This document shows positions 39,336 through 49,355 of a stretch of 64,000 bases of DNA, one piece after another. Each line of letters begins with the position of its first letter. Position 1 is the stretch's first letter. The translations under genes were made by a program, and so were the position numbers. The stretch covers positions 1,680,114-1,744,113 of the forward strand of contig NZ_LAIJ01000009.1 in assembly GCF_001449115.1 (NCBI RefSeq). Direction: 5' to 3'. The DNA is from Occallatibacter gabretensis. Its GTDB lineage: Bacteria; Acidobacteriota; Terriglobia; Terriglobales; Acidobacteriaceae. The notes below the pieces were generated by a model. The model searched no databases and was not told the DNA's origin. It saw only the letters and a program-made list of their open reading frames with translations.

Positions 39336-40424
39336 ATGGATCATATTAGCCCAGTACTCTGGCAATTTCTCGTCAAGTGGATGACGAACTTCGCGCTCTT
39401 CCCACCGGAAGCCTCGAAGATCGCTCCGCAGATGGACGCGCTGTACTTCTTCATGGTTCTGGTCAGCCTCGTGGGCCTCACGCTGGTTGGCCTGCTGATC
39501 GTCGGGTTCTCCATCCTCTACAGCAAAAAACGCCATCCGGTCGCCGTGCAGATCGAGGGCTCTACGCTGCTTGAAGCCACCTGGACCATTATTCCGCTGG
39601 GCCTCTTCCTCATCATGTTCGTCTGGGGCTCGCTCATTTATTTCCGTATCTACACGCCGCCTGCTAACGCCATGAACATCTATGTGGTGGGCAAGCAGTG
39701 GATGTGGAAGGCCGAGCATCCCGGCGGCCAGCATGAGATCGACGCGCTGCACGTCCCCACGGGCCAGCCGATTCAGCTCACGCTCATCTCGCAGGACGTC
39801 TTCCACAGCTTCTCGATTCCCGCCTTCCGTGTAAAGCGCGAAGCGATCCCCGGCCGCTATACCTCGGTCTGGTTTGAGGCCACCGAGCCCGGCCAGTACC
39901 ACCTCTTCTGCACGCAGTACTGCGGCACAGATCACTCGCACATGATCGGCACCATCACCGTGCTCACGCCCGAGGATTACAAGAAGTGGCTCGCGGAATC
40001 GACCTCCGGTATGAGCCTTGCGCAGAACGGCGAGCGCCTCTTCGCATCGCTGAGCTGCAATGCCTGCCACAATGGCAGGCCCGATGCTCGCGGCCCATCG
40101 CTTGCCAACGTCTACAACTCCAAGCTTCGCCTGGCCAACGGCCAGGAGACCATCGCTGACGAGGCGTATCTCCGCGATGCCATCCTCAACCCCTCCGAGC
40201 ACGTGACGCAGGGTTACGCGCCGATCATGCCTACCTATCAGGGCCAGGTCAGCGAAGATGGCGTCATCTCGCTCGTCGAATACATCAAGACACTCAACTC
40301 GAACTACCGCGTCGAACAGACGCTGAACACAACCGGTTTGCTGCCGGAGAGCGAGCCTACGTCGAAATCGCCTTCGACGCCTAAGGCAGCTCCCCCCGCA
40401 GCAAAAGGGACGGTGACACCATGA
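39336..40424 (+). CDS. coxB: Cytochrome c oxidase subunit II with fused cytochrome c (caa3 type)
   Basis: A 362-residue subunit II. Two N-terminal helices (about 35-60 and 80-105) are followed by the CuA cupredoxin domain with '[18 protein letters not shown]' and the CuA loop C192-T-Q-Y-C196-G-T-D-H200-S-H-M203. The usual Glu between the two Cys is Gln194; only its backbone carbonyl binds copper, so CuA should form. A C-terminal cytochrome c domain has CNACH (241-245). A low-complexity Ser/Pro/Ala tail ends the protein. No cleavable signal is obvious. The stop overlaps the coxA start (ATGA). Confidence 0.95.
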   Translation: MDHISPVLWQFLVKWMTNFALFPPEASKIAPQMDALYFFMVLVSLVGLTLVGLLIVGFSILYSKKRHPVAVQIEGSTLLEATWTIIPLGLFLIMFVWGSLIYFRIYTPPANAMNIYVVGKQWMWKAEHPGGQHEIDALHVPTGQPIQLTLISQDVFHSFSIPAFRVKREAIPGRYTSVWFEATEPGQYHLFCTQYCGTDHSHMIGTITVLTPEDYKKWLAESTSGMSLAQNGERLFASLSCNACHNGRPDARGPSLANVYNSKLRLANGQETIADEAYLRDAILNPSEHVTQGYAPIMPTYQGQVSEDGVISLVEYIKTLNSNYRVEQTLNTTGLLPESEPTSKSPSTPKAAPPAAKGTVTP

Positions 40425-42100
40425 GCAGCGCAACAATTGTCAGTCTTCCCGACCAGTCCACAGCCCGCATTCCGAAGACCAACTTCATTACGAAGGAAAA
40501 CGGTCTTCTGAGCTGGCTGTTGACCGGCGATCATAAGCGGATCGCAATCCTTTACCTGATTTCGATCACGTTCTTCTTTGCTATTGGCGGCTCGCTCGCC
40601 GGCCTCATCCGTCTTGAGCTGCTCACGCCGCAGTCGGATCTGATGGCCACGGACACCTACAACAAGGTGTTCACCATGCACGGCGTGATCATGATCTTCC
40701 TGTTCCTGGTGCCATCGGTGCCGGCCACACTGGGTAACTTTCTTATCCCCATCATGATCGGAGCCAAGGATCTCGCCCTGCCCAAGGTCAACCTCCTGAG
40801 CTGGTATCTCTATATCGCCGGTGGCACCCTGGTGCTCTACACCATGATGACCGGAGGCGTGGACACGGGCTGGACCTTCACCACTCCGCTTTCCACGCAT
40901 TACGTCAATACCAACGTGCTCAGTACGGGGCTCGCGATCTTTATCGCCGGCTTCAGCTCCATCTTCACCGGCCTCAACTTCATCGTGACCATCCACAAGA
41001 TGCGCGCTCCGGGCATGACCTGGTTCCGGCTACCGCTCTTCGTCTGGTCCAACTATGCCGCTTCCATTCTCATGGTCCTTGGCACGCCGGTTCTCGCCAT
41101 CGCCATCGTTCTGGTAGCTCTTGAGCGCACCGTCGGCATTGGGGTATTTGATCCTACCAAGGGCGGCGACCCGCTGCTCTTTCAGCACCTTTTCTGGTTC
41201 TACTCGCACCCTGCCGTTTACATCATGATTCTTCCCGGCATGGGCGTTATCTCTGAGGTCATCTCAACCTTCTCCCGCAAGCGCGTCTTCGGGTACACGG
41301 CTGTTGCATTCAGCTCGGTCGCCATCGCGGTCTTCGGCTTCTTCGTCTGGGAACACCACATGTTCATCATGGGCGTCTCGAACTATTCGACGCTGGTCTT
41401 CTCGCTCCTGACGATGCTGGTTGCCGTGCCCTCGGCTATCAAAATCTTTAACTGGTCCTTCACGCTCTACAAGGGTTCCATCACATTCGAGACGCCGATG
41501 CTCTACGCCTTCGGCTTCATGGGCCTCTTCACCATCGGCGGTCTCACCGGCGTCTTCCTCGCCGCCACCGGCACCGACATTCATCTCACCGAGACCTACT
41601 TCATCGTCGCCCACTTCCACTTTGTCATGGTCGGCGGCATGTTGATGGCCTTCCTCTCCGGCATCCATTTCTGGTGGCCCAAGATGACCGGCCGCATGTA
41701 CCCGGAGAAGATCTCGCAGCTTGCAGCCGTGGTTACCTTTATCGGCTTCAACCTGACATTCTTCCCGCAGTTCATTCTGGGCGAACTCGGTATGCCGCGC
41801 CGTTATGCGTCTTATCCGGAAGAGTTCCAGATTCTCAACGTCTTCTCAACCGCCGGCGCTACCGTCCTCGGCGTGGGCTACCTGCTGCCGATCCTCTACC
41901 TCACGTGGTCGCTCAAGTATGGCGAGATCGCGGGTAGCAACCCCTGGCAGGCCACCGGCCTTGAGTGGCAGATTCAGTCTCCTCCGCTTACCGAGAACTT
42001 CGCCGAGATTCCGATCGTCGATCACGACGCCTACGACTACGAGTGGCTGGAAAAAATGGAACTGGCCAAGAAGCAGCAGGAGGTTTCCAGTGTCGGATAG
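40421..42100 (+). CDS. coxA: Cytochrome c oxidase subunit I (A2-type haem-copper oxidase)
   Basis: A 559-residue subunit I with twelve helices. Haem a/a3 and CuB ligands are visible: '[12 protein letters not shown]' (low-spin haem His), '[17 protein letters not shown]' (CuB His263 with Tyr261-Ser262-His-Pro), '[10 protein letters not shown]' (the two CuB His) and '[11 protein letters not shown]' (haem His pair). The YSHPxVY motif replaces the GHPEVY of A1 enzymes and defines the A2 subfamily, as in R. marinus caa3. It reduces O2 to water and pumps protons. The last 11 bp overlap coxC. Confidence 0.97.
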   Translation: MSSATIVSLPDQSTARIPKTNFITKENGLLSWLLTGDHKRIAILYLISITFFFAIGGSLAGLIRLELLTPQSDLMATDTYNKVFTMHGVIMIFLFLVPSVPATLGNFLIPIMIGAKDLALPKVNLLSWYLYIAGGTLVLYTMMTGGVDTGWTFTTPLSTHYVNTNVLSTGLAIFIAGFSSIFTGLNFIVTIHKMRAPGMTWFRLPLFVWSNYAASILMVLGTPVLAIAIVLVALERTVGIGVFDPTKGGDPLLFQHLFWFYSHPAVYIMILPGMGVISEVISTFSRKRVFGYTAVAFSSVAIAVFGFFVWEHHMFIMGVSNYSTLVFSLLTMLVAVPSAIKIFNWSFTLYKGSITFETPMLYAFGFMGLFTIGGLTGVFLAATGTDIHLTETYFIVAHFHFVMVGGMLMAFLSGIHFWWPKMTGRMYPEKISQLAAVVTFIGFNLTFFPQFILGELGMPRRYASYPEEFQILNVFSTAGATVLGVGYLLPILYLTWSLKYGEIAGSNPWQATGLEWQIQSPPLTENFAEIPIVDHDAYDYEWLEKMELAKKQQEVSSVG

Positions 42101-42833
42101 CTCTACTTTGGTTCAAGCTGATCACGCGCACGAGCATCCGCCGTATCAGCGTCATCACTTTGAGACCATGCAGCAGCAGGTGGATGCCACCGGCTTTGCC
42201 ATGTGGCTCTTCCTGCTCACGGAAATCATGTTCTTCGGCGGCATGTTTACCGCCTACCTCATCTATCGCAACTGGTATTATCCGGCCTTCGTCGCCGCAT
42301 CGCATCAGCTCAACATCTTCTGGGGCAGCCTCAACACACTGATCCTCATCAGTTCCAGCTTCACCATGGCCATGGGCGTGTGGAGCGCACAGATGCGCAA
42401 GCAGGGTACGCTTGTGCTCTGTCTCGTGCTCACCTTCATCCTCGGCCTCGGCTTCCTTGGCATCAAGACCATCGAGTACAAGGAGAAGTTCGAGAAGCAT
42501 CACGTCCCCGGCGCGCACTACAGCCTGAATTCCTTCCTGAATCCGGATTCGGACAAGGAAGCGAAGGATGCCGGCGACAAGCCGTTGCCGCTTGACATGG
42601 CTCGTCACACCGAAATTTACTTCTCGCTCTACTTCGCCATGACCGGCATGCACGCGCTGCACATGATCATCGGCATCTGCCTGCTCGGGTATATGATCTT
42701 CCGCGCCAGGCAAGGCGCATACACCACCGGTCACGTCAGTTTTGTCGAGTACTTCGGCCTTTACTGGCACTTTGTTGATATCGTCTGGATTTTCCTGTTC
42801 CCGCTGCTCTATCTGATCAGCCGGCATCAGTAA
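42090..42833 (+). CDS. coxC: Cytochrome c oxidase subunit III
   Basis: A 247-residue protein starting at GTG 42090 with AGGAGG just upstream; the frame is open further 5' inside coxA, but that part is not coxC sequence. Seven helices are expected; seen are '[20 protein letters not shown]', '[20 protein letters not shown]', '[18 protein letters not shown]', '[20 protein letters not shown]' and '[20 protein letters not shown]'. An inserted hydrophilic loop (about residues 130-175) is rich in Lys/Asp/His. The 11-bp overlap indicates coupled translation with coxA. Confidence 0.95.
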   Translation: MSDSSTLVQADHAHEHPPYQRHHFETMQQQVDATGFAMWLFLLTEIMFFGGMFTAYLIYRNWYYPAFVAASHQLNIFWGSLNTLILISSSFTMAMGVWSAQMRKQGTLVLCLVLTFILGLGFLGIKTIEYKEKFEKHHVPGAHYSLNSFLNPDSDKEAKDAGDKPLPLDMARHTEIYFSLYFAMTGMHALHMIIGICLLGYMIFRARQGAYTTGHVSFVEYFGLYWHFVDIVWIFLFPLLYLISRHQ

Positions 42834-42870
42834 GAAACGTAATCAGAATCGCTTTTCAGGAATTGAAATC

Positions 42871-43209
42871 ATGAGCGAACATCACGAATCGCACGCACCC
42901 GAAGGTCACGATGACGCACTTGAAGGCCACATCGTCAGTCCTGTCGTTTACATCATCATCTTCATTGCCCTGTTGATTGGCACTGCAGCCACGATTGGCG
43001 CGTCCTATCTCGATCTGCATGAGTGGAACCCGATCATCGCCATCGCCATCGCCGTCACCAAGGCCACGCTTGTCGTGCTCTTCTTCATGCACGTCAAGTA
43101 CAGCCCCAAACTCACCAAGCTGACTGTCGGTGCGGGACTTTTTACCTTTCTCGTCCTCATCTTCATGACGCTCTCGGACTACATCAGTCGCGCCTGGGGC
43201 CGCTGGTAG
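42871..43209 (+). CDS. coxD: Cytochrome c oxidase subunit IV (small, bacterial)
   Basis: A 112-residue protein with a His-rich polar head ('SEHHESHAPEGHDDALEGH') and three membrane helices ('PVVYIIIFIALLIGTAATIG', 'IIAIAIAVTKATLVVLFFMH', 'LTVGAGLFTFLVLIFMTL'). This matches the caa3-type small subunit (PF03626), which supports stability of the oxidase. It is the last gene of the operon, with the terminator at 43239-43263. The segment 'FFMHVKYS' is the family signature. The start follows TTTCAGGAATTGAAATC. Confidence 0.92.
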   Translation: MSEHHESHAPEGHDDALEGHIVSPVVYIIIFIALLIGTAATIGASYLDLHEWNPIIAIAIAVTKATLVVLFFMHVKYSPKLTKLTVGAGLFTFLVLIFMTLSDYISRAWGRW

Positions 43210-43238
43210 AACAGGGATCAGTTGTCAGAGATCAGCAC

Positions 43239-43263
43239 AAAGGCCGCCACGTGGCGGCCTTTT
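43239..43263 (+). terminator. Intrinsic terminator of the ACIII-oxidase operon
   Basis: AAAGGCCGCC-ACGT-GGCGGCCTTT, a perfect 10-bp G+C-rich stem with a 4-base loop and a T-run. It lies between the convergent coxD and GNAT genes and can serve both strands: its last T is the first base of the GNAT stop. A family B repeat word (43212-43235) precedes it. Confidence 0.92.
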
Positions 43264-43772
43264 CATTTGCTTCCATTCAATAGCATCTCGTAATAAATCA
43301 GCGGCGCACCGCGATACTCTGCTCGCGCTACCTCCGTAAATCCGCACTTCGCATAAAACGGCCCGGCTCCAGCAGGCACATCGTAGGCATCCAGCCGAAT
43401 CACATCTCCGCCCGCCGTCAGCGCAATCCGCCGCGCCTCGTGAATCGTCTCTCGTCCCACTCCGAGCCGCTGAAATTCAGGATGCACCGCCATATTCGTC
43501 AGGTAGAACGGTTTTAATCGCGGCTCAAAGTAGCTCAGGTCAATCGCCCACGGCTTGCGTGCCGCCAGCGCCAGCGTGGCCGCAATCTCGCCGCGATGCC
43601 GCGCCACATACACCTGAGCCTGCCGCACCGCTGAGAGCGCTCCATGCTCGGTGAGCGCCATGCACCAGAATCCCGGCCCAAACTTCTCCACGAGACGCGT
43701 ATTCACTGCCTCGCGCAGTCGCACCAATCCCGGCGCGTCATCATCGTTCGCAAGCAGTAGCTGGATTCGCAT
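43263..43772 (-). CDS. GNAT-family N-acetyltransferase
   Basis: A 169-residue GNAT-fold protein. Acetyl-CoA binding is indicated by 'LTNMAVHPEFQRLGVGRETIHEARRI' (motif A, Q/RxxGxG/A as QRLGVG), followed by 'IRLDAYDVPAGAGPFYAKCGF' (motif B, Y/F near the end). N-terminal 'LLANDDDAPGLVRLREAVN' is the first helix. The acceptor is unknown. It converges on coxD and shares its terminator; it does not appear linked to the respiratory genes in function. Confidence 0.85.
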   Translation of the reverse strand: MRIQLLLANDDDAPGLVRLREAVNTRLVEKFGPGFWCMALTEHGALSAVRQAQVYVARHRGEIAATLALAARKPWAIDLSYFEPRLKPFYLTNMAVHPEFQRLGVGRETIHEARRIALTAGGDVIRLDAYDVPAGAGPFYAKCGFTEVARAEYRGAPLIYYEMLLNGSK

Positions 43773-43989
43773 CAGGATTCAACCATTCAGGATTCACCGA
43801 GGTCAGCTACAGAATAATCGCGCGCAGCTCGCACAGCCGCACTCCATGTCATAAAATGCGATTAGAAAACACACATAAGCAGCACACTTTTTTTGTCCCT
43901 GGAACTGCGTGTCTCCACTCAGCCGTTTTATCGGAACTGCACTCCGCCTTCTGAGAAAGGTTTAGGAACAGATCCCGGGCGGCGAAGGG

Positions 43990-46900
43990 ATGCGTGTGTT
44001 CATCATCAAGGTATTCTTCCGGGCAGGCGTTGCAAGCCTGTGTGCAGTATTTTGCCTGGCAATCCTATTCGTCTATCTCGCGCAAACGGCCGCCGCGCAA
44101 ACACCGGTTGCTGCGCCCGCTCCCACGCATCCACTTCCGCCGCGCGTTCTTCAGGCCCAGCGATTTCTTGGCCGCCGAGGCCTCAAGCCCGGCATGCAGA
44201 GCAAGTCTCTTCGCCCGCGCCGCGCCGCCTCCGCACTCGCGTCTCCTGAATTTGCAGCCGGAGAATCCATCTGGCAGCCGCTGGGTCCTCAGAGCATCGT
44301 CACGCCCTACTACGGAGCCGTCACCGGCCGCATCGCTTCCATCGCCATTGATCCTTCGGACTCGACAGGCAACACCGTCTATATCGGATCCACCGGCGGA
44401 GGCGTCTGGGCCTCGCAGAATGCCGCCACCTCCAACCTCGCCAACATCCTCTTTTCGCCTCTTACGGACTCCACCAGCGCACTGAACGGCGCATTCGATC
44501 CCTCCATCAGCATCGGCGCGGTCACCGTTCAGCCCGGCGGCACAGGCGTCCTGCTCGCCGGCACCGGCGACCCCAACGACGCTCTGGATTCCTATTACGG
44601 CGCGGGCATTCTCCGCTCCACGGACAAGGGCGCTACCTGGACGCTGATTGAGCAGAGCTCCGATTTTGAAACCGGCGCCGGCTCCCATGATTTCCTCTTT
44701 ACCGGCCTTGGTTTTGCCGGCTTTGCCTGGAGTACGGCGAACACGCAGGTTGCCGTCGCCGCTGTCTCTGAGGCCTATGAAGGCCTGCTCGTCAACGCCC
44801 AGCAGCCCGGTCTCAGTTTTGCCGGTCTTTACTACTCCGGAGACGCCGGAGCCACCTGGCATCTCTCGCGCATTGTCGATCCCAACGGAGTCGACGTGCA
44901 GGGCCCCGACGACAGTATCGGCAACAGCGAGGGCAACTCAGCCACAGCCGTCGTCTGGAACCCCATCCGCAAGCTCTTCTTCACCGCCATTCGCTACCAC
45001 GGCTACTATCAGTCAGCGGACGGCGTTACCTGGACGCGGCTTGCCAACCAGCCCGGCGTCAACCTTACCACCACCCTGTGCCCCACCAATGCCACCACCA
45101 CCGGCTCGCCTGCCTGCCCCATCTTTCGCGGAGCGCTCGCCGTTAACCCGCTCAGCGGCGATACCTTCGCTTGGAGCGTTGATCTCAATAACCAGGATCA
45201 GGGTCTCTGGCAGGATGCCTGCGCCATCTCCGGCGGTGCCTGCCCCAATCCCATTCCCGCCTTTGGCACGCAATTGAGCACTGCCTTGCTTGAATCCAAT
45301 ACATCTCAGGGCCCGCAGACCATCTGGAACGGCGACTACAATTTCGCGCTCGCCGCCATTCCATCGCAGCAGGACACGCTGCTCTACGCCGGAGCCAATG
45401 ATCTCTGGAAGTGCTCCGTGGCCGCCGGATGCCCCTGGCGCAACACCACCAACGCGCTCACATGCCTCAGCGCGCAGGTCGGTCCATACCAGCATGCTCT
45501 CACCTGGAATCCCGCCAATCCGACCGAGCTCCTCATCGGTAATGACAGCGGCCTCTGGCGCAGCCTCGATGGCATCGGCGAAACAGGTTCTGTCTGCGCC
45601 TCGACAGATGCAAGCCACTTTCAAAATCTCAACTCCAGCCTCGGCTCACTCGCTGAAATCGAATTCATGCCACCGCCGGGCCTCTCGCCCTACAACACTC
45701 TGCTCGGCCTCAGCGTAAACGGGACTGCTGGCGTCAAGGGCGCATCCGCGCCCACCGCGCAATGGCCGCAGATTCTCTCTGGCGAAGGCGGTCCCGTCGC
45801 CATCGATCCCTCCAGCTCCAACAACTGGTATGTGAACAATGGCGCAGGCGTCTCCATTCATCTCTGCTCCAGCTCCAGCGCTTGCACCGCGTCGGACTTC
45901 GGCCTCAGTCCTGTCGTAGGCAATTCGCAGGTCGCGAACGATGGTCTCACCATGACCACTCCCGCGCCCTTTCTCGTCGATCCCGCCGACCCCACGCAGC
46001 TTCTCATCGGCACCTGCCGCATCTGGCGCGGCCCCGCCAATGGAAGCGGCTGGACCTCCTCCAACGCCATCAGTCCCATCCTCGACACCGGTTCCACCAG
46101 CGGTTACTGCAATGGCGACGCCCTCATCCGCACCCTCGCAGCCATGCCGCTCGCCGGGGACGGGGAAGTGGTTTACGCCGGCATGTATGGCTTCCTCGAC
46201 GGCGGCGCGCGCCTCGCCGGTGAGGTCTTCAGCGCCACCATGAGTTCTACGGGCGTCTGGTCCGCCTGGACCAATCTCTCCCTCAATCCCGTCGTCAACG
46301 GCACCGTCGGGCTCAACGCCTTCCAGTTCGACATCTCCAGCATCGTCATCGATCCCAGCGACCCGACCGGCAATACCGTTTACATTACCGTGGACGGATT
46401 TCCCACCGGATCGGAAACCTTCAGCACCATCTACCGTTCCACCGACAGCGGCGCACACTGGTACGGTCTCATCTCCAATCTCGAAACCGTTCCCGTAAAT
46501 GCTCTCGCCATTGATCCCAACGACCCCAATACCGTCTACGTCGCCACGGACTTCGGGGTCTATGCAACGCGCCAGATCAGCTCCTGCGCCACTCTTCCAT
46601 CCACATGCTGGCAGCCCATGGGTGCGGGCCTTCCCGGTGCGCCCGCAGTGGCTCTCGGAGCCACGCCTGCTGCTTCCTCTACGCCCGTCCTCGTCGCTGC
46701 CACATACGGCCGTGGCCTCTGGCAAATCCCGTTGCTGACCGCGGGAACGGAGCTCACCTCCGCATCGCTCTCGCCCTCGTCTCTCACCTTCGCTGCGCAG
46801 TCCGTCGGCTCATCCAGCAGTCCGCAGACCATCACGGTCAAGAACACTGGAGGCTTCGGTCTTTCCATCACCTCGGTCTCCGTCTCCGGCAGCTTTCTGG

Positions 46901-49206
46901 AGAATGATGACTGCACCGGCCAGGAGATTGTCGCTGGTTCCTCCTGCACCGTTCAGGTGTTCTTCGTTCCCACCGCCACCGGCTCTGCCACGGGTCAACT
47001 CACCGTCTCCGGCAGCATCACCGGCGGCTCACTGACTGCCTCGCTTACCGGCACCGGCATTCCCGCTGGCTCCGTCACCATCGCTCCCGGCGTACTCGCT
47101 TTCGGCGATGTTGAGGTCGGCTCGCAATCCTCAGCGCAGTCGCTTACCGCGCAAAACGCCAACTCCACTCCGCTTACCGTCACCAGCCTCGTGGTCACGC
47201 CGCCTTTTGTTCTGATCTCCAACGGCTGCGGAGCTTCGATCGCGCCTACATCTGATTGCGCGCTCTCAGTCGGCTTTAATCCCACAGCCGCTGGCAGCGC
47301 CAACGGAACTCTCACCATGTCCGATGGAGCGGGAACGCAGGTCGTACAACTTACCGGAAGCGGAACCACGCCGCCCACCGACGCACTCTCGCCCTCGTCG
47401 CTCTCCTTCTCCGGAACTGTCATCGATCAGCCCAGCAGCGCACAGACAGTTACCCTCGCCAACACCGGCCAGAACATACTCACCGGAATCTCCATTTCCA
47501 TCTCCGGACCATTCCAGCAAACCACAAGCTGCGCTGCCCAGCTTGCCGCGCAGTCCACTTGCCCTATCAATGTCGTTTTTGTGCCCACAGCCGCGGGCTC
47601 TGCCACAGGCACTCTCACAGTGGCGGATGGCCTCAGGACGCAGACAGTCTCCCTCACCGGCACGGGCCTCAATCCGCCCGTGATCTCCGTCAGCTCCACC
47701 GCCTTCAACTTCGGCCAGCAGCCGGCCGGTGTCGCCAGCTCGTCGCAAACCCTCACCGTCACAAACACCGGCGGCGCGTCTATGGCCAATATCGGCTTCC
47801 AGATCACCGGAGCCTCATCCACTGCCTTCTCTGTCGCCTCCACCACTTGCGGAGCAAGCCTCAACGCCGGTTCCAGCTGCGTTGCGCAAATCGTCTTTAC
47901 GCCCACCGCCATCGGCGGAGCTTCGGCCTCGCTGGCTGTTTCCTCGTCCACCACCGGTGTTAGCGCCGCCACAGTCTCGCTCAATGGAAACGGAACCGGA
48001 GTCGGCCTCAAAGTCACTCCCGCACAGCTCACCTTCGCTGCTCAGGAACTCGGTCAGACAAGCGCCGCTCAGACCGTCACCATCACCAACACCAGCGGCG
48101 CCGCTGCCACAGGTTTCAGCCTCGCCGTCTCCTCTTCCTTCGGCCTTACCGGCAGCACCTGTCCATCCAGTCTTGCCGGCGGAGCGACATGTGCCGTCGG
48201 CGTCACTTTTACGCCGGAGTCCGGCGGCCCCATTACTGGTCAGCTCTCGGTCAACTCCACCTGGGCACTTGCTCCCGCTACCATCTCGTTAGCGGGAACA
48301 GGCGGACTCAACGGCGCTGTTCAGTTCAAGCCCTCTTCTATCGCTTTCCCCGTGGTCGGAGTCGGTCAGACCAGTGCTGCCACCACCGTCACCATCACCA
48401 ATGTCGATCCCACGAATACACTCTCCAGCCTGAACCTCTCAGCCTCCTTCGGCTACGCGCTCGTCAGCAATACCTGCGGCTCTGCGCTTGCGCCCAATGC
48501 CAGTTGCACCGTCGGCGTTGAGTTCGAGCCCATCGCCGCGGGTCCGGCCACCGGGAATCTCATCGTCTCCAGCCCTATGCTCGGCTCTCCCGCGATGATT
48601 CCACTCACCGGCACGGGATTCGACTTCACCGTCGCCGCTGACGGGCCCTCCAGTGTTACCGTAGCCAGTGGCCAGACCGCTGGCTACGCGCTTACCATCA
48701 CACCTCTCGGCGGAATCTCCGCTAGTTTCGCCTTCCAGTGCGGAACCCTTCCTCAGTACGCCGGTTGCACCTCTACGCCCGCCACGCTCAGCGTCGCTGC
48801 AGGCGCCTCCGGCACAGAAACCGTTGACATCACCACCAGCCAGACCACTGGCGCACTCAGCCTTCCTTCGCGGTCCAACTTCCGGCCCAACCCGCGTTCT
48901 GCCTCTCACTCCGGTTCAGTCAGCCCATTCGCAGCTCTGTGCTGTGTTCTTCTTCTGCTTCCGCTTGCCGCGCTGCGCAGATTCCGCAGAGCCGTGTTGC
49001 TCGCCGCGGTGATCATGCTCTCTACGTGTGTGGTCAACAGTTGTTCCGGCTCCGGCGGAGGTGGGGATGGCAAAGGCGGCGGAGGAAGTGGAGGGGGTGG
49101 TGGAGACACCACGAACACAACTCCTGCGGGAACTTACACCATCCCCGTGCAGGTCACCGCTAACGGCGTCCAGCATTCCATCAGCCTCACGCTTGTCGTG
49201 GATTGA
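43990..49206 (+). CDS. Giant exported propeller protein with six ASH/Hydin-like repeats and a poly-Gly tail
   Basis: 1738 residues. A long signal peptide (about 1-38) leads to a beta-propeller region (about 85-915) with repeated 'DPSDPTGNTVYI', 'STDSGAHWYGL'-type BNR/VPS10-like blades. Six ~100-residue repeats follow (about 920-1535); each has the form 'LSPSSLTFAAQSVGSSSSPQ' ... 'GSSCTVQVFFVPTATGSATG' ... 'SLTGTG', with a Cys pair, as in ASPM-SPD2-Hydin / choice-of-anchor D domains. A seventh Ig-like unit precedes a tail with two hydrophobic stretches split by RRFRR, a Cys-Ser, a poly-Gly linker and a final beta-strand pair (PAGTYTIPVQVTANG). Surface-located; possibly a glycan-binding or adhesive protein. 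No sialidase catalytic residues were confirmed. Confidence 0.85.
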   Translation: MRVFIIKVFFRAGVASLCAVFCLAILFVYLAQTAAAQTPVAAPAPTHPLPPRVLQAQRFLGRRGLKPGMQSKSLRPRRAASALASPEFAAGESIWQPLGPQSIVTPYYGAVTGRIASIAIDPSDSTGNTVYIGSTGGGVWASQNAATSNLANILFSPLTDSTSALNGAFDPSISIGAVTVQPGGTGVLLAGTGDPNDALDSYYGAGILRSTDKGATWTLIEQSSDFETGAGSHDFLFTGLGFAGFAWSTANTQVAVAAVSEAYEGLLVNAQQPGLSFAGLYYSGDAGATWHLSRIVDPNGVDVQGPDDSIGNSEGNSATAVVWNPIRKLFFTAIRYHGYYQSADGVTWTRLANQPGVNLTTTLCPTNATTTGSPACPIFRGALAVNPLSGDTFAWSVDLNNQDQGLWQDACAISGGACPNPIPAFGTQLSTALLESNTSQGPQTIWNGDYNFALAAIPSQQDTLLYAGANDLWKCSVAAGCPWRNTTNALTCLSAQVGPYQHALTWNPANPTELLIGNDSGLWRSLDGIGETGSVCASTDASHFQNLNSSLGSLAEIEFMPPPGLSPYNTLLGLSVNGTAGVKGASAPTAQWPQILSGEGGPVAIDPSSSNNWYVNNGAGVSIHLCSSSSACTASDFGLSPVVGNSQVANDGLTMTTPAPFLVDPADPTQLLIGTCRIWRGPANGSGWTSSNAISPILDTGSTSGYCNGDALIRTLAAMPLAGDGEVVYAGMYGFLDGGARLAGEVFSATMSSTGVWSAWTNLSLNPVVNGTVGLNAFQFDISSIVIDPSDPTGNTVYITVDGFPTGSETFSTIYRSTDSGAHWYGLISNLETVPVNALAIDPNDPNTVYVATDFGVYATRQISSCATLPSTCWQPMGAGLPGAPAVALGATPAASSTPVLVAATYGRGLWQIPLLTAGTELTSASLSPSSLTFAAQSVGSSSSPQTITVKNTGGFGLSITSVSVSGSFLENDDCTGQEIVAGSSCTVQVFFVPTATGSATGQLTVSGSITGGSLTASLTGTGIPAGSVTIAPGVLAFGDVEVGSQSSAQSLTAQNANSTPLTVTSLVVTPPFVLISNGCGASIAPTSDCALSVGFNPTAAGSANGTLTMSDGAGTQVVQLTGSGTTPPTDALSPSSLSFSGTVIDQPSSAQTVTLANTGQNILTGISISISGPFQQTTSCAAQLAAQSTCPINVVFVPTAAGSATGTLTVADGLRTQTVSLTGTGLNPPVISVSSTAFNFGQQPAGVASSSQTLTVTNTGGASMANIGFQITGASSTAFSVASTTCGASLNAGSSCVAQIVFTPTAIGGASASLAVSSSTTGVSAATVSLNGNGTGVGLKVTPAQLTFAAQELGQTSAAQTVTITNTSGAAATGFSLAVSSSFGLTGSTCPSSLAGGATCAVGVTFTPESGGPITGQLSVNSTWALAPATISLAGTGGLNGAVQFKPSSIAFPVVGVGQTSAATTVTITNVDPTNTLSSLNLSASFGYALVSNTCGSALAPNASCTVGVEFEPIAAGPATGNLIVSSPMLGSPAMIPLTGTGFDFTVAADGPSSVTVASGQTAGYALTITPLGGISASFAFQCGTLPQYAGCTSTPATLSVAAGASGTETVDITTSQTTGALSLPSRSNFRPNPRSASHSGSVSPFAALCCVLLLLPLAALRRFRRAVLLAAVIMLSTCVVNSCSGSGGGGDGKGGGGSGGGGGDTTNTTPAGTYTIPVQVTANGVQHSISLTLVVD

Positions 49207-49216
49207 AAAACAGGAT

Positions 49217-49312
49217 AAGGGAATAGGGACAAGAATGTATCACTCACCCTGTAGCTATGCCAGGCTGAGCGCTGATAGTGGACTGCGGTCTTTCCCTTGT
49301 CCCTATTCCCTT
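49217..49312. repeat. Inverted CCCTATTCCC-type repeat (family E)
   Basis: AAGGGAATAGGGACAAG (49217-49233) and CTTGTCCCTATTCCCTT (49296-49312) are perfect 17-bp reverse complements. A partial word (GGAATAAGGAACAAGGG) is at about 38359-38375, and TCGTCCCTGCCTTTAC at about 58407 resembles the flank. It sits between the convergent giant gene and lptD. Confidence 0.8.
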
Positions 49313-49318
49313 GTCCCT

Positions 49319-49355
49319 GCCTTTGCAGCAAGCGATTCTCGCTTGCTGCAAAGGC
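49319..49355. other. 17-bp perfect hairpin at the lptD stop codon
   Basis: GCCTTTGCAGCAAGCGA (49319-49335) and TCGCTTGCTGCAAAGGC (49339-49355) form a perfect 17-bp stem with a 3-base loop. One arm ends on the first base of the lptD stop codon. No T-tract follows on either strand, so factor-independent termination is not obvious; it may protect both convergent transcripts' 3' ends. Confidence 0.7.

Noticed and set aside
39252..40436. 394-codon ORF antisense to coxB
   Set aside because: Shadow of coxB; no domain recognised.
43990..46740. Sialidase or glycoside hydrolase activity for the propeller region
   Set aside because: Blade-like repeats are present, but the Arg triad, Asp and Tyr/Glu catalytic set of sialidases could not be located.
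49319..49355. Canonical intrinsic terminator
   Set aside because: The stem is strong but there is no T-tract after it on either strand.
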